Assembly (NCBI RefSeq): GCF_017349295.1
Contig: NZ_JAFMPK010000047.1
Span: 332,687-396,686, forward strand
Direction: 5' to 3'
DNA from: Myceligenerans salitolerans
Lineage (GTDB): Bacteria > Actinomycetota > Actinomycetes > Actinomycetales > Cellulomonadaceae
DNA: 64,000 nucleotides
Positions 26,313 through 33,348 of the stretch are shown one piece after another; position 1 is the first letter of the stretch, and each line of letters begins with the position of its first letter. The notes beneath the pieces were generated by a model. It was not told the DNA's origin, ran no database searches, and worked only from the letters and a program-made list of their open reading frames with translations. The translations under genes were made by a program, and so were the position numbers.

Positions 26313-27596
26313 GTGCATCGAGAATCACAGCCGCCGCACTCCACTCGACGGTGGACGTCGCGCTTGGTGGCCACGGCCGCGGCCCTGCTTCTGGGACTCG
26401 GGGCGGTCCCCTTGATGACGATGCCGGGCGCGGCCGTCGAACCATGCAGCCCAGCGTGGGACAGCACCCTTGCGTACACCGCGGGCGCGAATGTCTCCCA
26501 CGCCGACAGGAACTACGAGGCCGCGTGGTGGAGCCTCGGTTCCGAGCCCAGCGGCCAGCTGCCCTGGCAGGACCGTGGTGCCTGCAGCCCGGCCCCGACC
26601 ATTCCGGACGGCTGCTATGCCCCATGGACGGCGCACGTGCAGTACGACGCGGGCACGAGGGTGACCAGCGGTGAACGCAACTACCGGGCTGCCCGGTACA
26701 GCGAAGCCGTCGTTCCTGGAACGTCTGGGACACACTGGCAGGACATCGGCGCGTGTGAAGCAGGGAGTGGGGACGGTGACCCGGGCGCTCAACCGTCTCA
26801 GGTGATGTTCGACGACTTCTCGTACACGAGCAGGAACGACCCTCGGCTCACGGATGACCGCTGGGTGCTCCGACACGGTGGCGGCGGACCAGGGCTGGAC
26901 GGAGTGACCTGGAGCCCGAACAACATTTCGTTCCAGGACCGCGATGGTCAGCGTGTGCTCAAGCTGGACGTCACTTCGGCGGGGCAAGCGACCAACACCG
27001 TGCAGGCCCAGATCACCACGGCGGACCGGAAGTTCCGTGAAGGGACGTACGCCGCTCGGGTGAAGTTCTCCGACACACCCACGTACGGCCCTGACGGTGA
27101 CCACGTCGTGCAAGCGTTCTTCTCCATCACACCGCTGCGCTACGACTACGACCCGTTGTACGGAGAGCTGGACTTCGAGTACTTGCCGAACGGAGGCTGG
27201 GCCGCACCACAGGCGTTCTACGTCACCAGCTGGGAGACCTACCGCCCGACGCCGTGGGACGCGCGCAAAGAGTACGACATGATGACCGGCAGCTACTCGG
27301 GCTGGCACGATCTGGTCGTGACCCTGGACAGCACAGCGGCGGTGTACTACATCGACGGGGTCGAGGTCGGACGCCACCACGCGCCGAACCTCCCGAAGAG
27401 CGACCAGACGATCGACTTCAACATCTGGCTGATCAACGACGGCGTACTTCCGACCTCGCAGCCGCGGGGATATGAACAGCTCGTGGACTGGGTCTACTTC
27501 GCTGAAGGGGAGACCCTCCTGCCGTCCGAGGTCCAGGCACAGGTGAACGCGTTGCGCTCAAGCGGTGTCGCGCACCGCGACAACGTGCCGGAGTAG
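26313..27596 (+). CDS. Secreted GH16-family glycoside hydrolase with two CBM5/12-type modules
   Basis: A 427-residue protein from the GTG at 26313, which has proper spacing from AAAGGAGAG; a GTG at 26304 is too close. Modules are: a signal peptide ending near residue 42 (PGAAVEP); two carbohydrate-binding modules type 5/12 (about 44-92 and 99-149, each with a W-x-Y/V-x-A-G and a terminal WQDRGAC or WQDIGAC); and a GH16 beta-jellyroll (about 165-415). The catalytic GELDFEYLPNG motif gives nucleophile Glu285 and acid/base Glu289 in the ExDxE arrangement. GH16 enzymes cut beta-glucans, galactans or related glycans. It is divergent from the lyase operon and probably co-regulated. Confidence 0.88.
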   Translation: MHRESQPPHSTRRWTSRLVATAAALLLGLGAVPLMTMPGAAVEPCSPAWDSTLAYTAGANVSHADRNYEAAWWSLGSEPSGQLPWQDRGACSPAPTIPDGCYAPWTAHVQYDAGTRVTSGERNYRAARYSEAVVPGTSGTHWQDIGACEAGSGDGDPGAQPSQVMFDDFSYTSRNDPRLTDDRWVLRHGGGGPGLDGVTWSPNNISFQDRDGQRVLKLDVTSAGQATNTVQAQITTADRKFREGTYAARVKFSDTPTYGPDGDHVVQAFFSITPLRYDYDPLYGELDFEYLPNGGWAAPQAFYVTSWETYRPTPWDARKEYDMMTGSYSGWHDLVVTLDSTAAVYYIDGVEVGRHHAPNLPKSDQTIDFNIWLINDGVLPTSQPRGYEQLVDWVYFAEGETLLPSEVQAQVNALRSSGVAHRDNVPE

Positions 27597-27658
27597 CACG
27601 GTCGCCTTGCGACCGTGGTCGGGTCCTGCTGTGGTTCCGTCATCACACAGGACCCGAC
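27597..27658 (+). terminator. Two tandem terminator hairpins after GH16 gene
   Basis: Directly after the stop, CACGGTCGC-CTT-GCGACCGTG (27597-27617) forms a perfect 9-bp stem. It is followed at once by GTCGGGTCCTG (27618-27628) pairing with CAGGACCCGAC (27648-27658), an 11-bp stem with a 19-nt loop. They separate the GH16 gene from the convergent ROK gene. Confidence 0.75.
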
Positions 27659-27755
27659 CGGCCCATGGACCGACGACGGCGACCTCGGACAGCGGGATCG
27701 ATCGCTTCCGGCCGAAGCCGTGGAGAAGTTCGTCGTCACCGTCCGCGCGTGCAGC

Positions 27756-28967
27756 TCAGAAAGCGGCGTGAAGAGGTCTTCCCAGATTCTGGGCGAAGAT
27801 CTCGCGACGAGCCTCGCGAACCGCGAGCGAACGCGCGCCCTGCACGGTTCCGGCGCGACCGAGGCTGCTCTGGATCAGAGCAGTCGGCCACGGCACGAGT
27901 TCGGCAAGGCGAGCCTCCAGGGCGGCGCGGCCCGGTTCTATCGATGCCCCGATGCCGCCGATGAGGACGATCGTGTCGACGTCGGCAACGGCAACCAGAC
28001 AGGCGCAGAGCGCGGCGATGCGGCGCGCGGCCTCGTCCACCACGGCCTGGGCGAAGGGATCACCCGACTCGGCGGCGGCGAACACCTGTGGAAGGTTCAC
28101 GGGACTGGTCACGCGGGTGGTCGACACGAGCGGCCCACGTGCACGCAGCAGTGCGTCCGCATAGGACACCATCGCCTCACTGCTGGGGTCGGCGAGAGTC
28201 CGCCCCCGGGGGTCCAGTCCGAACAGCAGGTCGAGTTCGCCGGCGCTGCCTTGTCGGCCACGGTGCACCCGCCCCCCAAGGACCAAGGCTGCCCCGACGC
28301 CCGCCCCGACCGAGATCATCGCGAAGTCGTCTAGTTCGACGCAGGCGCCGTATTGCCGCTCGGCAAGGGCGGCAGCGTTCACGTCGTTCTCGACGATCAC
28401 TCGCGCGCCGAGGAGGCCACTGAGCTCCTCCCCGAGCGCGGTGCCGTTCAGACCATCGAATCCGCCGGCCATCTCGACGCGTCCGGTCCTGGGGTGAACA
28501 ACGCCGGGGACACCGATACCGATGGCCTGGATGTCCCGGACCTCGATCCCCGCTTCCCGGCAGACTTCAGTGCGGAGGTGGAGGATGGCGACGATGATGC
28601 CATCCAGCGTGAGGTCACCGACGGGCGTATCCGCCTCGGCCAAGAGCCGGTCGTCCAGGCCCGCGAGCTGAGCTCGGATGTACCGGGTACCTACGTCCAG
28701 CCCGAGCACCGGCAACGAACGGCCGGCAGCCTGAAACAGTTCGGCACCGTACTTCGAGACCGCTGCACCCGACTCCACCGGCTCCACGAGCCCGGCGTCG
28801 ATGAGCGAGGCGAGCGCGGCCGATACGGTCGGCTTCGTCACGCCGGTTGCCCTGGCGAGCGCCGTTCTGGTTGAGGGAGAGCGGCGATAGAGTTCGTCCA
28901 GGACAGCCAACTCGTTGGATCGGCGCATGTCCTTCAGGCCGGCCGGCCCTGCTCTGCTGAGCTCCAC
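27756..28967 (-). CDS. ROK family transcriptional regulator
   Basis: A 403-residue repressor-type ROK protein. The N-terminal winged helix-turn-helix reads RTALARATGVTKPTVSAALA. The sugar-kinase-like domain begins LPVLGLDVGTRYIRAQLAG and continues with IGVPGVVHPRTGRVE, NDVNAAALAERQYG and VGAGVGAALVLGGRVHRG. The zinc motif CxCGxxGCxE usual in the family is missing: the equivalent segment reads GRQGSAGELDLL with no cysteines. It converges on the GH16 gene. It may respond to a sugar released by the locus, but has no clear linked target on its own strand. Confidence 0.88.
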   Translation of the reverse strand: MELSRAGPAGLKDMRRSNELAVLDELYRRSPSTRTALARATGVTKPTVSAALASLIDAGLVEPVESGAAVSKYGAELFQAAGRSLPVLGLDVGTRYIRAQLAGLDDRLLAEADTPVGDLTLDGIIVAILHLRTEVCREAGIEVRDIQAIGIGVPGVVHPRTGRVEMAGGFDGLNGTALGEELSGLLGARVIVENDVNAAALAERQYGACVELDDFAMISVGAGVGAALVLGGRVHRGRQGSAGELDLLFGLDPRGRTLADPSSEAMVSYADALLRARGPLVSTTRVTSPVNLPQVFAAAESGDPFAQAVVDEAARRIAALCACLVAVADVDTIVLIGGIGASIEPGRAALEARLAELVPWPTALIQSSLGRAGTVQGARSLAVREARREIFAQNLGRPLHAAF

Positions 28968-29068
28968 GCCTCATTTTGACAGAGGCGCGTCCAACCTTGT
29001 GCGCAAGGCTCATGCCGCGGGTGACGGCGACGGAGCGGCGACGTCCGGGGTACGCATTCCCGGCAGGT

Positions 29069-29527
29069 TCAGCGTTGGAGTGTGCTCCACACCGCCGTCG
29101 CACCGGAATGTCCGGCGCGGACGACGAAGAACGCCGCGGCGGCCGAGAGAAGCAGGACGAGGCCGGTCAGCACAGCGGTCATGATCCCGCCCCACGCCTC
29201 CCCCACCAGGACCAGAGCCAGCGTGAACACGCTCAGCCCGACAGCTGAGCCGACCGCGGGAACACCCCAGCGTTCGTGCCGGTCGATCCGTGCCTGCTCG
29301 GCGTCCGCGGCATACTCGTGGCGTTCGGCCTTCAGGGCGTCGCCGCTGAACTTGGCCGCCACCGCGGCGATCGGGGTGACGGCGGCCAAGGCGATCACCG
29401 CCCAGTCGAGTGCGCCGGACCAGGCAGGAACAGCGATACGCGTCAGACTGGCGGCGATGAGCAGCGGCGTCAGGACCACGGAGGCGTGGACGACAAGTGG
29501 ATGCAGGGGCGGGTTCTTCGAGGACAT
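29069..29527 (-). CDS. DUF2231 domain-containing membrane protein
   Basis: A 152-residue protein with four hydrophobic helices and the DUF2231 start pattern PPLHPLVVHASVVLTPLLIA, where the conserved HPxxVH motif is visible. A middle segment of charged residues (DALKAERHEYAADAEQARI) links the second and third helices. DUF2231 proteins are small membrane proteins of unproven function, sometimes linked to redox or cytochrome genes. It starts 1 bp after the stop of the DUF1772 gene, as the third gene of a MarR-controlled operon. Confidence 0.82.
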   Translation of the reverse strand: MSSKNPPLHPLVVHASVVLTPLLIAASLTRIAVPAWSGALDWAVIALAAVTPIAAVAAKFSGDALKAERHEYAADAEQARIDRHERWGVPAVGSAVGLSVFTLALVLVGEAWGGIMTAVLTGLVLLLSAAAAFFVVRAGHSGATAVWSTLQR

Positions 29528-29528
29528 C

Positions 29529-30053
29529 TCAGCTCCGTTCCTGGTCGGCGGACGGGTCGTGGTGCCGGTCGGGTAGGACGACCAGAGCCGACGCACAGAG
29601 CATCGTCGCCGCCAAGCTCAGTCCCGTACGGAGCCAGTTCCATGCCGACCACGCGGTCAGTTCCTCGGCGACGCCGTCGAGCGGGAACGCCGGGTCGAGC
29701 AGGGCGCTGTTGGCGCCGGCGAAGTAGACCGGCAGGAGGACTGCCACGCCCAGCACGGCGAGAAGCGCCGAACCCCACAGAAGCCGCCCTCGAGCTCTCC
29801 TGCGGAACGCCGCCACGGCGACGGCGGCGACCAACAGGAGCGAGGCCACCAGAAGCGGGAACTGCACGGCACCCAACGTCACACCTTCGGTGGCGAATCG
29901 GTCCAGGAACTCGCCGGGGTCAGCGGCCTGCCAGCTCGGTACGAGGACCAGCTGCGCGACCAGGGATCCGACGGCGAAAGCCGCGGTGACCGTCGTTGCG
30001 GCCACCGCGGCCAGCCGGGGAAGTGGACGGGTGGGAGAGTCCGATCTACTCAT
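29529..30053 (-). CDS. DUF1772 (anthrone oxygenase-like) membrane protein
   Basis: A 174-residue protein with four hydrophobic helices. The first helix region reads FAVGSLVAQLVLVPSW, followed by a lumenal segment, then FPLLVASLLLVAAVAVAAF and LLWGSALLAVLGVAVLLPVY. The pattern resembles DUF1772, whose eukaryotic members include anthrone oxygenases; the function in bacteria is unknown. The ATG at 30053 overlaps the MarR stop by 4 bp, showing translational coupling; an upstream in-frame ATG lies inside the MarR gene and is rejected. Confidence 0.75.
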   Translation of the reverse strand: MSRSDSPTRPLPRLAAVAATTVTAAFAVGSLVAQLVLVPSWQAADPGEFLDRFATEGVTLGAVQFPLLVASLLLVAAVAVAAFRRRARGRLLWGSALLAVLGVAVLLPVYFAGANSALLDPAFPLDGVAEELTAWSAWNWLRTGLSLAATMLCASALVVLPDRHHDPSADQERS

Positions 30054-30502
30054 CGCGCGCCTTCCGGAGGTGTCAGGTTGTCGATCATCACCGAGATCGA
30101 CGTCAGCAGGGCTTCCACTTCCGCCTCGCTCAGTCCGGTGACGGCGGAGGCGTTGATCCCCCGTCCGATACGGACGAGGTCGTCCTCGATCTCGCGGGCA
30201 TGGTCGGTGAGCCACGTCCGTGAGCTACGCCCGTCCTCAGGGACCGGCGTCCTGGTGACGAGACCATCTCGTTCCATACGGCGCAGCGTGTGTGCCATCG
30301 TCGGCTGCGCGATCTGTACGCGGGAGCACATCTCGGCCTGGGTGAGCCCGTCCTCCTCGAACAGACACAGCAGCGCCGGGAACTGCCCTGGGGCTACCCC
30401 GAACGGCGCGATCTGCGTCCGCAGGGCGGCCTCGAAGACCCTGGCCAAGTGGTTGACCTGGTAGCCGAGCGACACCCGGCGAAACGGCAGCTTCTCGCTC
30501 AT
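30050..30502 (-). CDS. MarR family transcriptional regulator
   Basis: A 150-residue regulator read from the ATG at 30502, which has GGGAG 5 bp upstream; an ATG at 30520 is less well placed. The winged helix includes LTQAEMCSRVQIAQPTMAHT and the wing LVTRTPVPEDGRSSRTWLT. The C-terminal dimer helix ends the protein. It leads a three-gene operon with DUF1772 and DUF2231 membrane proteins. The upstream sequence CTACACTACATAGCAAGCAA is AT-rich and probably holds the promoter and operator. Confidence 0.9.
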   Translation of the reverse strand: MSEKLPFRRVSLGYQVNHLARVFEAALRTQIAPFGVAPGQFPALLCLFEEDGLTQAEMCSRVQIAQPTMAHTLRRMERDGLVTRTPVPEDGRSSRTWLTDHAREIEDDLVRIGRGINASAVTGLSEAEVEALLTSISVMIDNLTPPEGAR

Positions 30503-30673
30503 CACCACTCCCATGAACATTGCTTGCTATGTAGTGTAGCGCACCACCGGCGGCCCAGGCCACAGTTCCTGGCACGACGTGGTTCGGTCGAGTGCTGCCA
30601 AGCGTCGCATCGATACGATCGCTCATCAGAACGGCAGCCTCGCCGCCGGCCTGGTGCACACAGGTGGGAGCGG

Positions 30674-31297
30674 CTATCTGCCCGCGGAGTCCGTCTCGCT
30701 CGCCTTGCCGGCCCGGGGAAGGAGGCTGATCGCGGTCTCGGCCACGCTTTCCAGCCGGCCGGCGTCCATCCCGGCTTTGCCGAGGGCCTCGATGCCTCGA
30801 AGGACGGCCAGGACGAGGGTGGCGAGCTGGTCGGCGTCCGCCCCCCGGTCGAGGTCACCGTGGCGCTGCGCGGCGCGGATGTCCTCGGCCAGTACCGCGG
30901 CGATGCGCTCCAGCGCCCGGCGGGATCGGACAGTGACGTCAGGGTCGCGCTCGGACAGCTCCGCTGCGCCCTTCGCGAGGAAGCATCCGTGGTGGCGAGT
31001 GTCGGCGGCGATCTCCCCTGCCGCCGCGCGGATATGGGCGCACAACCGAGCGTAGGCGCCGTCGTCCGGTCCGATCAGCCCTTTCGCCACGGCGTCGGTG
31101 ATGCGCGCGCAGTAGGCATCGAAGATCTGCAGGAACAGCTGGTGCTTGCCGCCGAAGGCGCCGTACAAGCTGCCCTTGCCCAGGCCGGTCGCCCCCGCGA
31201 TGGCGTCCATGCTCGTCCCCGCGTAGCCCTTGGTCCAGAACTGCTCGCCGGCGATGTCGAGGACCGCTTCCTCGTCGAACTCCCTCGGCCTGGCCAC
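30674..31297 (-). CDS. TetR family transcriptional regulator
   Basis: A 207-residue repressor. The GTG at 31297 gives the typical start MARPREFDEEAVLDIAGE; a further in-frame ATG at 31333 lies inside the operator and is rejected. The helix-turn-helix is YAGTSMDAIAGATGLGKGSL. The C-terminal domain has the TetR_C pattern with GCFLAKGAAELSERDPDV. A perfect palindrome sits 31-56 bp upstream, between this gene and the divergent small ORF and SnoaL-like gene, so it likely represses both directions. Confidence 0.9.
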   Translation of the reverse strand: MARPREFDEEAVLDIAGEQFWTKGYAGTSMDAIAGATGLGKGSLYGAFGGKHQLFLQIFDAYCARITDAVAKGLIGPDDGAYARLCAHIRAAAGEIAADTRHHGCFLAKGAAELSERDPDVTVRSRRALERIAAVLAEDIRAAQRHGDLDRGADADQLATLVLAVLRGIEALGKAGMDAGRLESVAETAISLLPRAGKASETDSAGR

Positions 31298-31327
31298 TCC
31301 ACCAGAGTACCCGTAGTTGACGGTTCG

Positions 31328-31353
31328 GTCCATAACTCGCTACAGTTATGGAC
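31328..31353. promoter_or_regulatory. Perfect TetR-type operator palindrome
   Basis: GTCCATAACT-CGCTAC-AGTTATGGAC is a perfect 10-bp inverted repeat with a 6-bp centre, in the AT-rich divergent promoter region. A further half-site (GTCCATA) follows at 31360-31366. It is placed to control both the TetR gene and the rightward transcript. Confidence 0.75.
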
Positions 31354-31378
31354 GGAACAGTCCATAATGGAGGTCGTG

Positions 31379-31528
31379 ATGGCCGACGACGTGTCCACAC
31401 CGGCCATTCGGCAGACCCGCACTCCCCCACGACCGGGTTGCGGACCACTCGAAGAGAGCAGTTCTTTGCTGCCGGGCGGAGCAACTCATCTCCATAGCGG
31501 CATCAGGCATCAGGAGGAGCAAAAGTGA
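31379..31528 (+). CDS. Possible 49-residue leader ORF before SnoaL-like gene
   Basis: The ATG at 31379 follows a TGGAGG ribosome site and directly adjoins the TetR operator. The frame (starting MADDVSTPAIRQTRTPPRPG) ends in a TGA that overlaps the GTG of the SnoaL-like gene by 4 bp (GTGA). The peptide is Pro/Arg-rich and unrecognised. It could be a coupled leader peptide or the beginning of a gene whose body was lost. Support is limited to signals and overlap. Confidence 0.35.
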   Translation: MADDVSTPAIRQTRTPPRPGCGPLEESSSLLPGGATHLHSGIRHQEEQK

Positions 31529-31995
31529 AGAGCAATGAAGAGGTCGTTCGCGAGGCATACCGGCTGGCGGAAGGAAATGTCCTCGACGGACACGGTTTCC
31601 GGGCCCTGTTCACCGAGGACGGATCGTTCAACGACGTACCGAACTCGCTGACTTTCCGCGGGGATCAGATTCCCCAGGCATTGGCCGGCCTCGCCGGCGC
31701 ATTTCCCGACATCCACCGTGAGTTGCTCGACGTGCACACGATGGGTGATGTTGTCGCCGTCGAACTGCGGATCCAGGGGACGCATCTTGGCGGCTTCCCG
31801 ACTCCGGTCGGTGAGATCCCTCCGACCGGCCGCCGCATCGACGTGCCGACGGCGGATCTCTGGTACCTCCGTGAGGGAAAGATCGAAATGTTCAACTGTT
31901 ACAACGCGGCCAACGTGTGGCTTGCTCAACTCGGGGCCAACCCCGACTTCGAGTCGGCAATCGAGGCCGCGAAGACAACCGCCACAGGGGCGTAG
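31525..31995 (+). CDS. SnoaL-like / ester cyclase family protein
   Basis: A 156-residue NTF2-fold protein starting at a GTG preceded by AGGAGGAGCAAAA. Family features include the N-terminal helix EEVVREAYRLAEGNVLDGHG, FRALFTEDGSFND, an FPDIHRELLDVHTMGDVVAV strand block and WYLREGKIEMFNCYN. SnoaL-like proteins include polyketide cyclases and small-molecule isomerases; many have unknown substrates. It lies rightward of the TetR operator and is the probable repressed target. Confidence 0.85.
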   Translation: MKSNEEVVREAYRLAEGNVLDGHGFRALFTEDGSFNDVPNSLTFRGDQIPQALAGLAGAFPDIHRELLDVHTMGDVVAVELRIQGTHLGGFPTPVGEIPPTGRRIDVPTADLWYLREGKIEMFNCYNAANVWLAQLGANPDFESAIEAAKTTATGA

Positions 31996-32048
31996 CAGGA
32001 GCCCGGGCTGCACGCCCGTGTGGCGACAAGAGCGTGACGCAGTGCCGG

Positions 32049-32290
32049 TCAGCCCGAGCATCCAGGACGGAAATAGTGGTCGCTGGCCACACGCAGCCGC
32101 CGTTGGGCGGCGACATCGTAGGAGACCGGCGGAGTGCGGGTGTCGACGTCGCGCACGAAGTAACGGCCCGGTCACGCCCGCGAGCGCCGGGTCGGTGGCC
32201 AGGCGCAGCGCGGCGGAGGCGCCTTCTTCGGGGGTGAGCATGAACCGGCGGATCAGCCTGCCGAAGGGTCTCAGGACGGGCGGCACGAGG
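32049..32290 (-). pseudogene. C-terminal remnant of a short-chain dehydrogenase
   Basis: Read leftward, the region encodes PPVLRPFGRLIRRFMLTPEE, then GASAALRLATDPALAGVTG, and after a one-base shift YFVRDVDTRTPPVSYDVAAQ with a stop at 32049-32051. This matches the tail of classical SDR proteins, where 'LATDPALAGVTGRYF' follows the Rossmann core. The catalytic and NAD-binding parts are absent and the frame is broken. The rest of 31996-32559 holds no gene. Confidence 0.65.
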
Positions 32291-32559
32291 ACGTCCCCCG
32301 GTCCGCCGCCGCGCTCGCCATCGACCCTCTCCACTACCGCAGCACCATCGAGCACGGCGCCGTCGATGCCGACCTTGTCGAGGCTGCCGTCAACGCCGTC
32401 GGAACGTGGAGATGACGCCGCGTGCCGCATCGGCGACCAAAATCGGCCGTTCGGTCGCTCATGTACTCCCGTGCGAGTACACGTCACCTCCTGCGGGTGG
32501 ATTCGGCCGCCGGCCGCCGCCGTCATCGTGGTGGACACCCACCACTCATCGGAGGTGTC

Positions 32560-33348
32560 GTGTCCCCACATCCGGATTCCGCTGTCGTCGACCAGCACGG
32601 GAGCGCGCTGTCATCCGACGCCGATGACGCTGCGGCCATGCTCGTCGGCGCGGTCAAGCGATACGGCGCCGGCGAGTCGGCCGTCGCCGCGCTCGACGAC
32701 GTCACCATCGCGTTCCCGGCGGGGAAGTTCACGGCGGTGATGGGCCCGTCGGGTTCGGGCAAGTCGACGATGATGCACTGCGCCGCCGGGCTGGATCGGC
32801 TGACGTCGGGCCGCGCGTTCGTCGGCAGCACGGATCTGTCGACCCTCGACGACCGCGAACTGACCCTGCTGCGCCGAGAACGGATCGGGTTCGTGTTCCA
32901 GACGTTCAATCTCGTGCAGACGCTCACGGCCGAGGAGAACATCTGCCTGCCGTTGACGTTGTCCGGCCGCCGGCCGAGCGGTGACGTGCTCGATCAGGTC
33001 GTGTCGCTGCTGCGCCTCGGTGATCGCCTGCGTCATCGGCCGTCAGAGCTCTCGGGCGGCCAGCAACAGCGCGTCGCCGTCGCCCGGGCGCTGGTCGCCC
33101 GGCCGCAGGTGGTGTTCGCCGACGAGCCCACCGGGAACCTCGACACCCGGACCGGACAGGAGATCCTCGGATTCCTGCGATCCGCGGTCGATGAGGATCA
33201 TCAGTCGATCGTGATGGTCACCCACGATCCCAACGCCGCTGCCTGGGCGGACCGCGTCGTGTTCGTCGTCGACGGCCACGTGCACGACGTGATGGATCGC
33301 CCGTCGGCCGATGCGGTGCTCGACGTGGTGAAGGGCCTGGGGCGATGA
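32560..33348 (+). CDS. ABC transporter ATP-binding protein (MacB/LolD type)
   Basis: A 262-residue ATPase read from a GTG at 32560 with GGAGGTGTC immediately upstream; the longer frame has no ribosome site. The Walker A is [18 protein letters not shown], the Q-loop [16 protein letters not shown], the signature [19 protein letters not shown] and the Walker [14 protein letters not shown]. The switch His is in [12 protein letters not shown]. It pairs with the FtsX-like permease through a 4-bp overlap. MacB/LolD-type transporters work by mechanotransmission on extracytoplasmic substrates such as peptides or lipoproteins. Confidence 0.93.
   Translation: MSPHPDSAVVDQHGSALSSDADDAAAMLVGAVKRYGAGESAVAALDDVTIAFPAGKFTAVMGPSGSGKSTMMHCAAGLDRLTSGRAFVGSTDLSTLDDRELTLLRRERIGFVFQTFNLVQTLTAEENICLPLTLSGRRPSGDVLDQVVSLLRLGDRLRHRPSELSGGQQQRVAVARALVARPQVVFADEPTGNLDTRTGQEILGFLRSAVDEDHQSIVMVTHDPNAAAWADRVVFVVDGHVHDVMDRPSADAVLDVVKGLGR

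Noticed and set aside
30290..31528. Rightward 412-codon frame across the MarR and TetR genes
   Set aside because: It is antisense to two clear regulators and its composition reflects only GC bias; only its last 49 codons are kept as a doubtful separate ORF.
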